A stretch of 32,506 bases of DNA from Sphaerosporella brunnea (GCA_008704415.1 VXIS01000434.1:1-32506); one strand, 5' to 3'. Shown: positions 20,009-30,810, numbered from the stretch's first letter. The notes: generated by a model not told the origin, from the letters alone. Numbers and translations: made by a program.

Positions 20009-20941
20009 ATGTCTTCATCTTCCGCTACTCTCCCACGTCGCTCTCAGCGTCTGAAGGCAAAGGGTGGCATTGCCAAGAAGTCAACCAAGGCTGCCCGTAC
20101 CATTAGGTATGGACTTATCCAGCAGCCAAGGTTCGACGACAACCTTCGCTGGACGACAGGTCGCTTCGAGAAGCTGCCCCCGGGCAAGCGCTTCTCCGGC
20201 CTAATTGCTCGTCTTACAGTGCCTTGGTCGACAGAGTGGGTGGAAATCCCACAATTCCTCGATGTGACTGCCAAGGCTCCGGCCGAGGTTGAGAATGATC
20301 TCGAGGACGACGATGACGACCATGAGCGTACCGTCTCCCCTTCTTTGAAGGAGGATGACGAAGACGAGCAGCTCCTCGATGATAGCACCGAGGCTCCGGC
20401 CGAGGTTCTCGAGGAGGCTGATGACGAGCTGGCACGTGCCATTGCTCTTTCTTTGGAGGAGGATTCCGAAGACGAGCAGCTCCTCGATGATAGCACCGAG
20501 GCTCCGGCCGAGGTTCTCGAGGAGGCTGACGAAGAGCTGGCACGTGCGATCGCTCTTTCCTTGCAAGAGGATAGCGAGGACGAGGAGCTCCTCGATGTGT
20601 CCACCGAGGCTTCGGCCAAGGTTGAGGACGACCTCGAGGACTCCTCGATGTACGATGATGAGGACCCCCAGTTCCTTGCGGATATGGCCAAGGCGAGGGC
20701 TCTATCTATGATAGAGTACCAGGGCCTGGACGAGATCATGGCTGAGGAGGAGGCAGCGGCTGGCTTGATCCCTGAATACGACGATTCTCTTGATGAATTC
20801 GAGTTGAACGGCGATTTCACCACCGACTACCGACCCAATGAAGGTGATGATCTCGGGTTTGAGGAAGAGAAGTTTGAGGAGGTGTGGGGAAGGGCGAGTG
20901 TGGAGGAGCGAGAGGCAGAGGATGGTTGGGGTAGGACTTAG
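20009..20941 (+). CDS. acidic protein with two ubiquitin-interacting motifs, left-arm copy
   Basis: One frame of 310 aa. A basic N-terminus (PRRSQRLKAKGGIAKKSTKAA, NLS-like) leads into an ordered-looking segment (about residues 30-84), then a strongly acidic tail. Residues 119-154 and 155-190 are two nearly identical 36-aa repeats, each with a textbook ubiquitin-interacting motif: DDELARAIALSLEED (138-152) and EELARAIALSLQED (175-188). Degenerate repeats flank them: 81-118, where the motif has decayed to ERTVSPSLKEDD, and 191-215. UIMs bind ubiquitin weakly and usually in multiples; a role as a ubiquitin-binding adaptor in the nucleus is inferred. I recognise no full-length family. A consensus intron in the leader supports expression. 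The stop is followed 13 bases later by T41. An identical copy lies in reverse at 30811-31743. The long minus-strand Ser-rich frame over it is a shadow. Confidence 0.83.
   Translation: MSSSSATLPRRSQRLKAKGGIAKKSTKAARTIRYGLIQQPRFDDNLRWTTGRFEKLPPGKRFSGLIARLTVPWSTEWVEIPQFLDVTAKAPAEVENDLEDDDDDHERTVSPSLKEDDEDEQLLDDSTEAPAEVLEEADDELARAIALSLEEDSEDEQLLDDSTEAPAEVLEEADEELARAIALSLQEDSEDEELLDVSTEASAKVEDDLEDSSMYDDEDPQFLADMAKARALSMIEYQGLDEIMAEEEAAAGLIPEYDDSLDEFELNGDFTTDYRPNEGDDLGFEEEKFEEVWGRASVEEREAEDGWGRT
20363..20578 (+). repeat. 108-bp tandem repeat inside the UIM gene
   Basis: Units 20363-20470 and 20471-20578 are nearly identical at DNA level over their first ~75 bases and diverge mainly at third positions later. 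A third, decayed unit starts at 20579. Each full unit encodes one UIM, so unequal crossing-over here would change the number of ubiquitin-binding sites. Confidence 0.9.
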
Positions 20942-20951
20942 TGTCCTGGTG

Positions 20952-20953
<2 letters not shown>

Positions 20954-20994
<41 letters not shown>
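20954..20994. repeat. T41 homopolymer
   Basis: Forty-one consecutive T, starting 13 bases after the UIM stop codon, followed by CCCC. A second run of 13 T follows at 21008-21020. The mirror tract in the right arm (30757-30798) has 42 A. Confidence 0.95.
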
Positions 20995-21043
20995 CCCCGG
21001 ACGCTGGTTTTTTTTTTTTTCCTTCCGGTGATCGTGATAGTGA

Positions 21044-21097
21044 TTCCTGTGGCGCCTCTGTTTCCTGTGATGCCTTTGTCCCCTGTGATGCCTTTTG
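21044..21097 (+). repeat. 18-bp tandem repeat, three units
   Basis: Units at 21044-21061, 21062-21079 and 21080-21097 share the form TTCCTGTGATGCCTTTGT with a few substitutions. It is probably in the 3' region of the UIM transcript. Read on the minus strand it gives a few Gly-X-Y triplets, too few to call coding. The mirror lies at 30654-30707. Confidence 0.75.
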
Positions 21098-21433
21098 TCT
21101 CCTGGCCTCTATCTCCGTCTAAATCTCCAGTGACGCCTCTGTCTCTCCCTTGTGTATATGACTTGTTGATGCGGAGTCCGCAGAAGCCATGTGCCCGTCA
21201 ATAATCGTCCCACTCGCTGCAACATTCCATAACCCGACTAATCGGCCCACGTAACTTGTAAACTAGGTACATGCAGTTTCCAAAAACCCCAATTTTTGGA
21301 ACCGTTTGACATTTTTTTCCGCGATAGATTGTTCCCGTTTTCTTTTCCTTGTCTTTGGCTTTCATGGTTATGTTCTACTCTGTACTTAGTGATATATCTA
21401 ACGACATTCTGACCAAGATGCTCTTTCGTTATA

Positions 21434-21645
21434 CAGCTGGTTGCAGAGACTGTAGGCCAAACGGAGTACGGGTTTAGAGCCAAAACAGAGAAGAGCACGG
21501 CTGGGGCAGTTGGCGACCGGTCTCTGTGTTTTTTTCCCGGGAGTGATGATTGGTTGGAGATGCGGGCTTCTGAATCTTTCAGCTGACCGCGGCCGCCACC
21601 AGATCGCAATTCCAAAGCTAAATGACTATCCCCCCGGTGCTCTCG
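21434..21645 (+). repeat. dispersed ~210-bp repeat, left-arm copy
   Basis: This is the second copy of the repeat at 17058-17265, same orientation, diverged by substitutions and small indels. It sits between the T41 and C10A37 tracts. Limits are approximate. It shows that the palindrome arm carries material shared with the single-copy flank. Confidence 0.75.
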
Positions 21646-21898
21646 TTTTCTGCACGAAGCCGTCAACATATCTCGCCCCCAAAATCACCCAGGCGAAGCT
21701 TTGCGTGGCTGTATTTATGGCTACTTTTGATAGGTCTCCCTAAAGTCTGTAGCTTTGGTGCTGACGTTACTGGAAAGTTTCGAGCTTCACTCGGTGAGCG
21801 GGATAGCCTCGTTGGCCAAGGGGGGACATTGAAATTGCTGCCTTTTCGTTTCTCTTCGCTGTAAACGTTACGAGAGCTCAGAAGTTTGAACTTCACCA

Positions 21899-21907
21899 CC
21901 CCCCCCC

Positions 21908-21945
<38 letters not shown>
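21899..21945. repeat. C10 A37 homopolymer pair
   Basis: Ten C followed by thirty-seven A. With T41 at 20954 it forms opposed T and A tracts enclosing about 0.9 kb. The mirror in the right arm has T35 and G10 (29808-29852). Confidence 0.95.
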
Positions 21946-21946
<1 letters not shown>

Positions 21947-24900
21947 AGCGTGGGGCTGTTCAGCCGCTTCTCCGGTGATGGAAAATGACTGCAATGTGAC
22001 CATCAATCACAGCCATTAAGCCCAACAGAAATCCCCCGTGCAGGGCGTTATCTAATCCCGCACCGCGTACCAGGGACTGATGTACCGATATTAAGCCTAT
22101 CGACAACTGCCAAAGCGGCGCGAGAAAAATCGATCCGAGGTTACGAGTGATTCCTCATGGGGTCATCACCACATCTTTGTCAACATCGGCCAGAAAAAAA
22201 AGCAATCGTCCTCTCGTCGCTCACTGTCGAAAAACTAGAAATTCCGGGATAATTAATCAGAGCCACAAGCCAGTAGGATACAAATATTAGAAGCGAAAGA
22301 AAGCTTGTGTTGGATTTGCCCCTAATATTTTGGTCCTGCTGGCAATGGAGAAGTACTGAAGCCCTGGAGGGGAGCTTAGACGCTGGAAAGCACTTGGCCG
22401 TCAAAACGGGTCGCTGGCCATTGCGCAACATGTGAGCAAGTGCAATGAACGTCGAGCGAGTTGGCCTATGGATGGGACTCTTATTGGAATAAGGCAAGTT
22501 CCTTTTAACGTCCTTGGAATTGTTGCAAACCCGGGGTTGAAGAAGAATGCGATTCGTTTCTGACAGAACCAAAGGTTGGTCAATGAGATCCAGAGAGTAG
22601 AGGATTTTCTGGGAGCGAATCGGTGATTTTCGGTGGTTCGAGGTTTGCGATTCTGCTTGTGTGTTTGTCTTTTGACCTGACTCCTGCTTAGTTTCTTGAT
22701 GTACACAAAAGAATCTGCATCCGCCGTGATCCTGATAGATCCAACAAGATGGGGGTGAGCTTTCAGTACTCTAATTCCAAGAACGCTATAACGATACTAT
22801 CAGGGGTGGATTACCTCGAGTGATTCTCTGGGGTCTATTATTCGCTCACCTTAAGCGCCGGTGAGCTGAGTGCAACACAAAGCCGTTTGTTATGTGCTCT
22901 CGTTTGCGGGTCAGACATCCAGGAGAGGAGGGCCGGTGCCGGTGAGTCTTGAGACCTGTGGTACGGTTGGCTGTAACTTCGCACGGGTGAACGGTGAAGG
23001 ACAAGACGCCCCGTTCTCGAACCGCTGAAGCTACCCGAACGTCCGGTGCCTACAGGAGATGGTGTTCATTTTGCGGCCGGAACGGCCCCGCTCCAATTCG
23101 TGCTCACTCGGCTTGGGTGAGTTCCTATCCATCATCATCTAACAACGGCGACTACCGTTGTTCTACAGTCATGTCGGAGCACATCATGCACGAACGGCAG
23201 CTGAGCAACAAACGGGTTAAAGGCTCAAGGCATGTGCGCAGCCGGTACCTGAGGTGAGGTGCCACGGACACGTGGTACCGCAATGGACTGTGTATCTGTG
23301 GGAGGGCAGTGCATCGCACAGAAGGAGCGATTGCTAGTGATGGCCTAATGCAGGGGCTGAGACGTGACCAGAGTGGGATAAAGTCGGTTTGGAGTTGCGT
23401 GATGAAGAACTTCCTCAGAGGCTTCCGTGGAGTATGTAGAGTTATGATCGATCTATTCGAGAGCGTTCAGGCCAAATATCTATGTATTACCAAGTGGTGA
23501 TCTGCACGGAATCGCCGTGAGCTTTGTGCTCGTGCTCTTCTCGAAACATCCTCAAAACGGCCTGGCGCTCAGAGTATTTGTTGTGGGAGGCTTGTGGTCT
23601 CCCTTTTCATGAGTGCTCATGTCTATCACCAATGAACGTGATGCGTTGTTTTTCTATCGGGACTTCTTCTTTCGCAAATTCTCTTACTGGATTTTATGCG
23701 CTTACGCGTCGAGACAGCCCTGAGGTCTTGGTGAGGTCATAGTATAAACACGGAGATTGCAAATATTGATGTATTTACATGTTCACGGACAATCACTCAT
23801 GATTCGGTGATTTTCGGCCAGCAGGCCTTTGCGCTCCCCCCCTCCGGTTGCCGAATGGCTACCGGAACCAGCACACAAAACCACGCAGTTGAAACGTGGG
23901 TTCCGGGGAGGGATTGATGGCCTAAGCTTTTCTGTCAAGAGAGTTAGAGACTTTCCGTACACAGACACAGCCGGGGGGCGCCCCTCTGTTCCGAATCTCA
24001 TAAACGACTAGCGTCCCGCCGGCCGGGTGGAATAAACGTGTATTAACGTCCGAGCTCGAGCGGGAAGCCGCAATGGGGATGGTGCCTCAAAGCTCGACAG
24101 CGCACTTCACAATTCTCACCCCGAAGGGGTGCTTGAACTATCTACCATACTCGATAGTTATACTAAGATGTAACGACTTCCGTTTAAGCGCAGCTTTTTG
24201 AACCAGTGTAGAGTACATACCCGCCCGCCGGCGGCCGGGATGCAGAAGTTCGGAGCGGGCGAAGGTCGACTGCAATTTCGCTTCAGACATCACTCGGCAC
24301 GGCTACCGGAAGCCAGGGCACCCCGCCAAAAGCTTGGCTATCGTACCCGGGAACCAAATACTCTACTCCTGATGTAAAATAAAAATAAAAGTAAGGCCGA
24401 GTGAGGCGATAGGCTTTGTTTTTGGGGCTGTTGCGTGTGCCTAATATGTAAATTGATGGCTGGGATTGTAAGATTTTCTGCCCTGACAGGCAGATCATCC
24501 AGCATTGAGTTAGCAGTTTGATCGGATAGCCAAACGTGAGCTACATATGGAAGTCTCCTTTCCAATAGAAAAGCAAATTTGTGGGGACCTCTGTCACGAG
24601 ACACTCTGTGCCAGCCCGTTTTTTTTTTTTTTTTTTGTTTTTTTTTTATCAAAATGCTGGAGAAAGGGGTTGGCCGAGCTTTCTTTTATCAAAACCCCGA
24701 TGCTGTTCTGTATTCTACGGTGGACAGGCACCGTTGCAGTATGGTACCCAACATTTGATGCTTGTAAGTGCTGAAAGCTTAATGCAAGAGCGCATTCTTG
24801 AAACAAACCCGTGGGGCCAATGATGCAAGACGGCAGTCCAACGACGATGGCGTTCCTTGGTTAGTATCTGAGATGTGATATGTAACTATTCTGAGCAACA

Positions 24901-25833
24901 GCAACCGCACCGGTACCTAATTAGCCCTCCAGTGGCAAAGGAAAGTAGGATTTGGGATGGAAGGAGCAGTGGCCAAAGCAGGCTTCTTCCTTCTTTGGCG
25001 GGCGGGCCGGCGTCATTACTTCCTGTTAGGCATGTGCGCTGCCCATCATGAGATGCATGGCTGTGGACGGCTGCCCACAGCAGCTCGATACAGGTTTCGC
25101 CCCTGGCAAACCGTTGAGTTAGACTACATACCTAGGTACATACTGTTACACCCCCCCACCTTTCCCACACGTGCATGAAGAATTGCACTTTAACTCTATG
25201 TGCATGTGTATTGACGGGACGGTCTGCCGCTCATCGCCGTCGGTCTTACCGGCCGAAGCTCGAGTATATACCGCGTTCCGGTAGAGTACGCACGTAAACT
25301 AGAGAATGGGTTACCCGTCTGGTGAGACGGGACGTTGAACCAAGAAGTCTCTCTGAAATGAGGTCAGGAGCATTCATTGGGTTGTTGCGGTCAGTTCGCC
25401 TCCAGTTGGCAGCCCAACCACTCGGGAAATTCTGTCCAGAACAGGCAGACAAGCCGAGGGAGGGCTTAAGGTCCGGTGCGCGCGCGCGTCAGAAAGGGAC
25501 TGAGGCTTTCCCCCTTCGCCCCGAAACCGTTGCAATTGGACGTTGGGAAAGAAAGTTCGAGGGTTAGATGCCTGCTTTCCATATTTCCAAGTGGAAGGAC
25601 CCTGTTGATCGATTTCGCCACAATCGTGGTGTGTACCGAGTATGTACGTAGAATACTTGATTTGGACGCTAACTACGTGAGTTGTCACCGTAGATCACTC
25701 GTCACGTCTTCGTCTCGATTGCGGGAGGGATCTGCGCCGATCATCCCCTTTTTCGTAGGTGGCCACCCACCGAGATGAAGGGGGCGGCCGGGGGGTGACA
25801 GAACTGATGTCGTTACATGCCAAGATCCTGATC
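21946..25833. other. gene-poor inner part of the left arm
   Basis: No gene is supported across 3.9 kb. The longest frames are 130 aa (22180-22572, -) and 104 aa, overlapping on both strands, with no family motif, no consensus leader and no plausible spliced model that I could build. Noted inside: T18-G-T10 at 24619-24647, two adjacent hairpins at 24117-24159, a GC-rich block near 24220-24240 and a TACCTAGGTA palindrome near 25130. No transposase, reverse transcriptase, LTR or telomere repeat was found. Confidence 0.6.
24117..24159 (+). other. two adjacent hairpins
   Basis: CACCCC-GAA-GGGGTG (24117-24131) is a perfect 6-bp stem with a 3-nt loop. AACTATC (24136-24142) and GATAGTT (24153-24159) form a 7-bp stem with a 10-nt loop immediately after. 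They could fold in RNA or single-stranded DNA; no known RNA family is recognised. The mirror lies at 27594-27636. Confidence 0.35.
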
Positions 25834-25919
25834 GAGACATGTCTCCACTTCTGCCTGCCGTTGGAAAGCCCTACTGTCTGTCTGTATTCACCTTGATAGG
25901 TGAGATTGTTTTCTAGTCT
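25834..25919. other. 86-bp unique spacer at the palindrome centre
   Basis: This segment has no mirror partner. It is bounded by imperfect inverted copies of GATCNTGATC (25824-25833 on the left; 25920-25929 on the right), where N is C on the left and, read on the opposite strand, A on the right. It contains no coding sequence or recognised motif. Confidence 0.9.
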
Positions 25920-28900
25920 GATCATGATCTTGGCATGTAACGACATCAGTTCTGTCACCCCCCGGCCGCCCCCTTCATCTCGGTGGGTGGCCACCTACGA
26001 AAAAGGGGATGATCGGCGCAGATCCCTCCCGCAATCGAGACGAAGACGTGACGAGTGATCTACGGTGACAACTCACGTAGTTAGCGTCCAAATCAAGTAT
26101 TCTACGTACATACTCGGTACACACCACGATTGTGGCGAAATCGATCAACAGGGTCCTTCCACTTGGAAATATGGAAAGCAGGCATCTAACCCTCGAACTT
26201 TCTTTCCCAACGTCCAATTGCAACGGTTTCGGGGCGAAGGGGGAAAGCCTCAGTCCCTTTCTGACGCGCGCGCGCACCGGACCTTAAGCCCTCCCTCGGC
26301 TTGTCTGCCTGTTCTGGACAGAATTTCCCGAGTGGTTGGGCTGCCAACTGGAGGCGAACTGACCGCAACAACCCAATGAATGCTCCTGACCTCATTTCAG
26401 AGAGACTTCTTGGTTCAACGTCCCGTCTCACCAGACGGGTAACCCATTCTCTAGTTTACGTGCGTACTCTACCGGAACGCGGTATATACTCGAGCTTCGG
26501 CCGGTAAGACCGACGGCGATGAGCGGCAGACCGTCCCGTCAATACACATGCACATAGAGTTAAAGTGCAATTCTTCATGCACGTGTGGGAAAGGTGGGGG
26601 GGTGTAACAGTATGTACCTAGGTATGTAGTCTAACTCAACGGTTTGCCAGGGGCGAAACCTGTATCGAGCTGCTGTGGGCAGCCGTCCACAGCCATGCAT
26701 CTCATGATGGGCAGCGCACATGCCTAACAGGAAGTAATGACGCCGGCCCGCCCGCCAAAGAAGGAAGAAGCCTGCTTTGGCCACTGCTCCTTCCATCCCA
26801 AATCCTACTTTCCTTTGCCACTGGAGGGCTAATTAGGTACCGGTGCGGTTGCTGTTGCTCAGAATAGTTACATATCACATCTCAGATACTAACCAAGGAA
26901 CGCCATCGTCGTTGGACTGCCGTCTTGCATCATTGGCCCCACGGGTTTGTTTCAAGAATGCGCTCTTGCATTAAGCTTTCAGCACTTACAAGCATCAAAT
27001 GTTGGGTACCATACTGCAACGGTGCCTGTCCACCGTAGAATACAGAACAGCATCGGGGTTTTGATAAAAGAAAGCTCGGCCAACCCCTTTCTCCAGCATT
27101 TTGATAAAAAAAAAACAAAAAAAAAAAAAAAAAACGGGCTGGCACAGAGTGTCTCGTGACAGAGGTCCCCACAAATTTGCTTTTCTATTGGAAAGGAGAC
27201 TTCCATATGTAGCTCACGTTTGGCTATCCGATCAAACTGCTAACTCAATGCTGGATGATCTGCCTGTCAGGGCAGAAAATCTTACAATCCCAGCCATCAA
27301 TTTACATATTAGGCACACGCAACAGCCCCAAAAACAAAGCCTATCGCCTCACTCGGCCTTACTTTTATTTTTATTTTACATCAGGAGTAGAGTATTTGGT
27401 TCCCGGGTACGATAGCCAAGCTTTTGGCGGGGTGCCCTGGCTTCCGGTAGCCGTGCCGAGTGATGTCTGAAGCGAAATTGCAGTCGACCTTCGCCCGCTC
27501 CGAACTTCTGCATCCCGGCCGCCGGCGGGCGGGTATGTACTCTACACTGGTTCAAAAAGCTGCGCTTAAACGGAAGTCGTTACATCTTAGTATAACTATC
27601 GAGTATGGTAGATAGTTCAAGCACCCCTTCGGGGTGAGAATTGTGAAGTGCGCTGTCGAGCTTTGAGGCACCATCCCCATTGCGGCTTCCCGCTCGAGCT
27701 CGGACGTTAATACACGTTTATTCCACCCGGCCGGCGGGACGCTAGTCGTTTATGAGATTCGGAACAGAGGGGCGCCCCCCGGCTGTGTCTGTGTACGGAA
27801 AGTCTCTAACTCTCTTGACAGAAAAGCTTAGGCCATCAATCCCTCCCCGGAACCCACGTTTCAACTGCGTGGTTTTGTGTGCTGGTTCCGGTAGCCATTC
27901 GGCAACCGGAGGGGGGGAGCGCAAAGGCCTGCTGGCCGAAAATCACCGAATCATGAGTGATTGTCCGTGAACATGTAAATACATCAATATTTGCAATCTC
28001 CGTGTTTATACTATGACCTCACCAAGACCTCAGGGCTGTCTCGACGCGTAAGCGCATAAAATCCAGTAAGAGAATTTGCGAAAGAAGAAGTCCCGATAGA
28101 AAAACAACGCATCACGTTCATTGGTGATAGACATGAGCACTCATGAAAAGGGAGACCACAAGCCTCCCACAACAAATACTCTGAGCGCCAGGCCGTTTTG
28201 AGGATGTTTCGAGAAGAGCACGAGCACAAAGCTCACGGCGATTCCGTGCAGATCACCACTTGGTAATACATAGATATTTGGCCTGAACGCTCTCGAATAG
28301 ATCGATCATAACTCTACATACTCCACGGAAGCCTCTGAGGAAGTTCTTCATCACGCAACTCCAAACCGACTTTATCCCACTCTGGTCACGTCTCAGCCCC
28401 TGCATTAGGCCATCACTAGCAATCGCTCCTTCTGTGCGATGCACTGCCCTCCCACAGATACACAGTCCATTGCGGTACCACGTGTCCGTGGCACCTCACC
28501 TCAGGTACCGGCTGCGCACATGCCTTGAGCCTTTAACCCGTTTGTTGCTCAGCTGCCGTTCGTGCATGATGTGCTCCGACATGACTGTAGAACAACGGTA
28601 GTCGCCGTTGTTAGATGATGATGGATAGGAACTCACCCAAGCCGAGTGAGCACGAATTGGAGCGGGGCCGTTCCGGCCGCAAAATGAACACCATCTCCTG
28701 TAGGCACCGGACGTTCGGGTAGCTTCAGCGGTTCGAGAACGGGGCGTCTTGTCCTTCACCGTTCACCCGTGCGAAGTTACAGCCAACCGTACCACAGGTC
28801 TCAAGACTCACCGGCACCGGCCCTCCTCTCCTGGATGTCTGACCCGCAAACGAGAGCACATAACAAACGGCTTTGTGTTGCACTCAGCTCACCGGCGCTT

Positions 28901-29806
28901 AAGGTGAGCGAATAATAGACCCCAGAGAATCACTCGAGGTAATCCACCCCTGATAGTATCGTTATAGCGTTCTTGGAATTAGAGTACTGAAAGCTCACCC
29001 CCATCTTGTTGGATCTATCAGGATCACGGCGGATGCAGATTCTTTTGTGTACATCAAGAAACTAAGCAGGAGTCAGGTCAAAAGACAAACACACAAGCAG
29101 AATCGCAAACCTCGAACCACCGAAAATCACCGATTCGCTCCCAGAAAATCCTCTACTCTCTGGATCTCATTGACCAACCTTTGGTTCTGTCAGAAACGAA
29201 TCGCATTCTTCTTCAACCCCGGGTTTGCAACAATTCCAAGGACGTTAAAAGGAACTTGCCTTATTCCAATAAGAGTCCCATCCATAGGCCAACTCGCTCG
29301 ACGTTCATTGCACTTGCTCACATGTTGCGCAATGGCCAGCGACCCGTTTTGACGGCCAAGTGCTTTCCAGCGTCTAAGCTCCCCTCCAGGGCTTCAGTAC
29401 TTCTCCATTGCCAGCAGGACCAAAATATTAGGGGCAAATCCAACACAAGCTTTCTTTCGCTTCTAATATTTGTATCCTACTGGCTTGTGGCTCTGATTAA
29501 TTATCCCGGAATTTCTAGTTTTTCGACAGTGAGCGACGAGAGGACGATTGCTTTTTTTTCTGGCCGATGTTGACAAAGATGTGGTGATGACCCCATGAGG
29601 AATCACTCGTAACCTCGGATCGATTTTTCTCGCGCCGCTTTGGCAGTTGTCGATAGGCTTAATATCGGTACATCAGTCCCTGGTACGCGGTGCGGGATTA
29701 GATAACGCCCTGCACGGGGGATTTCTGTTGGGCTTAATGGCTGTGATTGATGGTCACATTGCAGTCATTTTCCATCACCGGAGAAGCGGCTGAACAGCCC
29801 CACGCT

Positions 29807-29807
<1 letters not shown>
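25920..29807. other. gene-poor inner part of the right arm
   Basis: Mirror of 21946-25833. No gene is supported, for the same reasons. The A10-C-A18 tract is at 27106-27134 and has the same lengths as its left-arm partner. Confidence 0.6.
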
Positions 29808-29843
<36 letters not shown>

Positions 29844-29852
29844 GGGGGGGGG
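29808..29852. repeat. T35 G10 homopolymer pair
   Basis: Mirror of the C10 A37 pair at 21899-21945, but two bases shorter in the A/T run; the G/C run is the same length. Confidence 0.95.
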
Positions 29853-30105
29853 TGGTGAAGTTCAAACTTCTGAGCTCTCGTAACGTTTACAGCGAAGAGA
29901 AACGAAAAGGCAGCAATTTCAATGTCCCCCCTTGGCCAACGAGGCTATCCCGCTCACCGAGTGAAGCTCGAAACTTTCCAGTAACGTCAGCACCAAAGCT
30001 ACAGACTTTAGGGAGACCTATCAAAAGTAGCCATAAATACAGCCACGCAAAGCTTCGCCTGGGTGATTTTGGGGGCGAGATATGTTGACGGCTTCGTGCA
30101 GAAAA

Positions 30106-30317
30106 CGAGAGCACCGGGGGGATAGTCATTTAGCTTTGGAATTGCGATCTGGTGGCGGCCGCGGTCAGCTGAAAGATTCAGAAGCCCGCATCTCCAACCA
30201 ATCATCACTCCCGGGAAAAAAACACAGAGACCGGTCGCCAACTGCCCCAGCCGTGCTCTTCTCTGTTTTGGCTCTAAACCCGTACTCCGTTTGGCCTACA
30301 GTCTCTGCAACCAGCTG
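30106..30317 (-). repeat. dispersed ~210-bp repeat, right-arm copy
   Basis: Reverse-complement duplicate of 21434-21645 and diverged relative of 17058-17265. Limits are approximate. Confidence 0.75.
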
Positions 30318-30756
30318 TATAACGAAAGAGCATCTTGGTCAGAATGTCGTTAGATATATCACTAAGTACAGAGTAGAACATAACCATGAAAGCCAAAGAC
30401 AAGGAAAAGAAAACGGGAACAATCTATCGCGGAAAAAAATGTCAAACGGTTCCAAAAATTGGGGTTTTTGGAAACTGCATGTACCTAGTTTACAAGTTAC
30501 GTGGGCCGATTAGTCGGGTTATGGAATGTTGCAGCGAGTGGGACGATTATTGACGGGCACATGGCTTCTGCGGACTCCGCATCAACAAGTCATATACACA
30601 AGGGAGAGACAGAGGCGTCACTGGAGATTTAGACGGAGATAGAGGCCAGGAGACAAAAGGCATCACAGGGGACAAAGGCATCACAGGAAACAGAGGCGCC
30701 ACAGGAATCACTATCACGATCACCGGAAGGAAAAAAAAAAAAACCAGCGTCCGGGG

Positions 30757-30798
<42 letters not shown>
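30757..30798. repeat. A42 homopolymer
   Basis: Mirror of T41 at 20954-20994, one base longer. It ends 12 bases before the stop codon of the right-arm UIM gene on the minus strand. Confidence 0.95.
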
Positions 30799-30800
<2 letters not shown>

Positions 30801-30810
30801 CACCAGGACA

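Larger units (their letters stand above)
19246..25833 (+). repeat. left arm of giant palindrome
   Basis: Every landmark in this 6,588-bp segment recurs as its reverse complement in 25920-32506. Paired coordinates sum to 51752 outside the T41 tract, 51751 between the T41 and A37 tracts and 51753 inside, so the only length changes fall in those two homopolymers. One substitution (25828 against 25925) was seen next to the inner edge. I compared by landmarks and identical translations, not base by base throughout. The outer edge is set by the window end, not by loss of similarity, so the arm may start further left. Confidence 0.97.

Noticed and set aside
20044..20823. 259-aa Ser/Arg-rich minus-strand frame over the UIM gene (and its mirror)
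   Set aside because: It is the complement of the acidic, repeat-rich UIM coding sequence. The plus frame has the leader intron, start context and UIM motifs.
21000..21110. Minus-strand Gly-X-Y triplets, collagen-like
   Set aside because: Only a handful of triplets from an 18-bp tandem repeat, with stops or homopolymer on both sides and no start.
22180..22706. Two minus-strand frames of 130 and 101 aa in the palindrome arm
   Set aside because: They overlap each other in different frames, lack recognisable motifs and could not be joined by consensus splice sites.
22747..22856. Tiny spliced gene starting ATGGGG with a good donor and acceptor
   Set aside because: It would encode under 20 residues before a stop; the splice-like sites are probably coincidence.
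21946..29807. Transposon-encoded palindrome (Starship, LTR or TIR element)
   Set aside because: No tyrosine recombinase, transposase, reverse transcriptase, LTR or target duplication was found in either arm.
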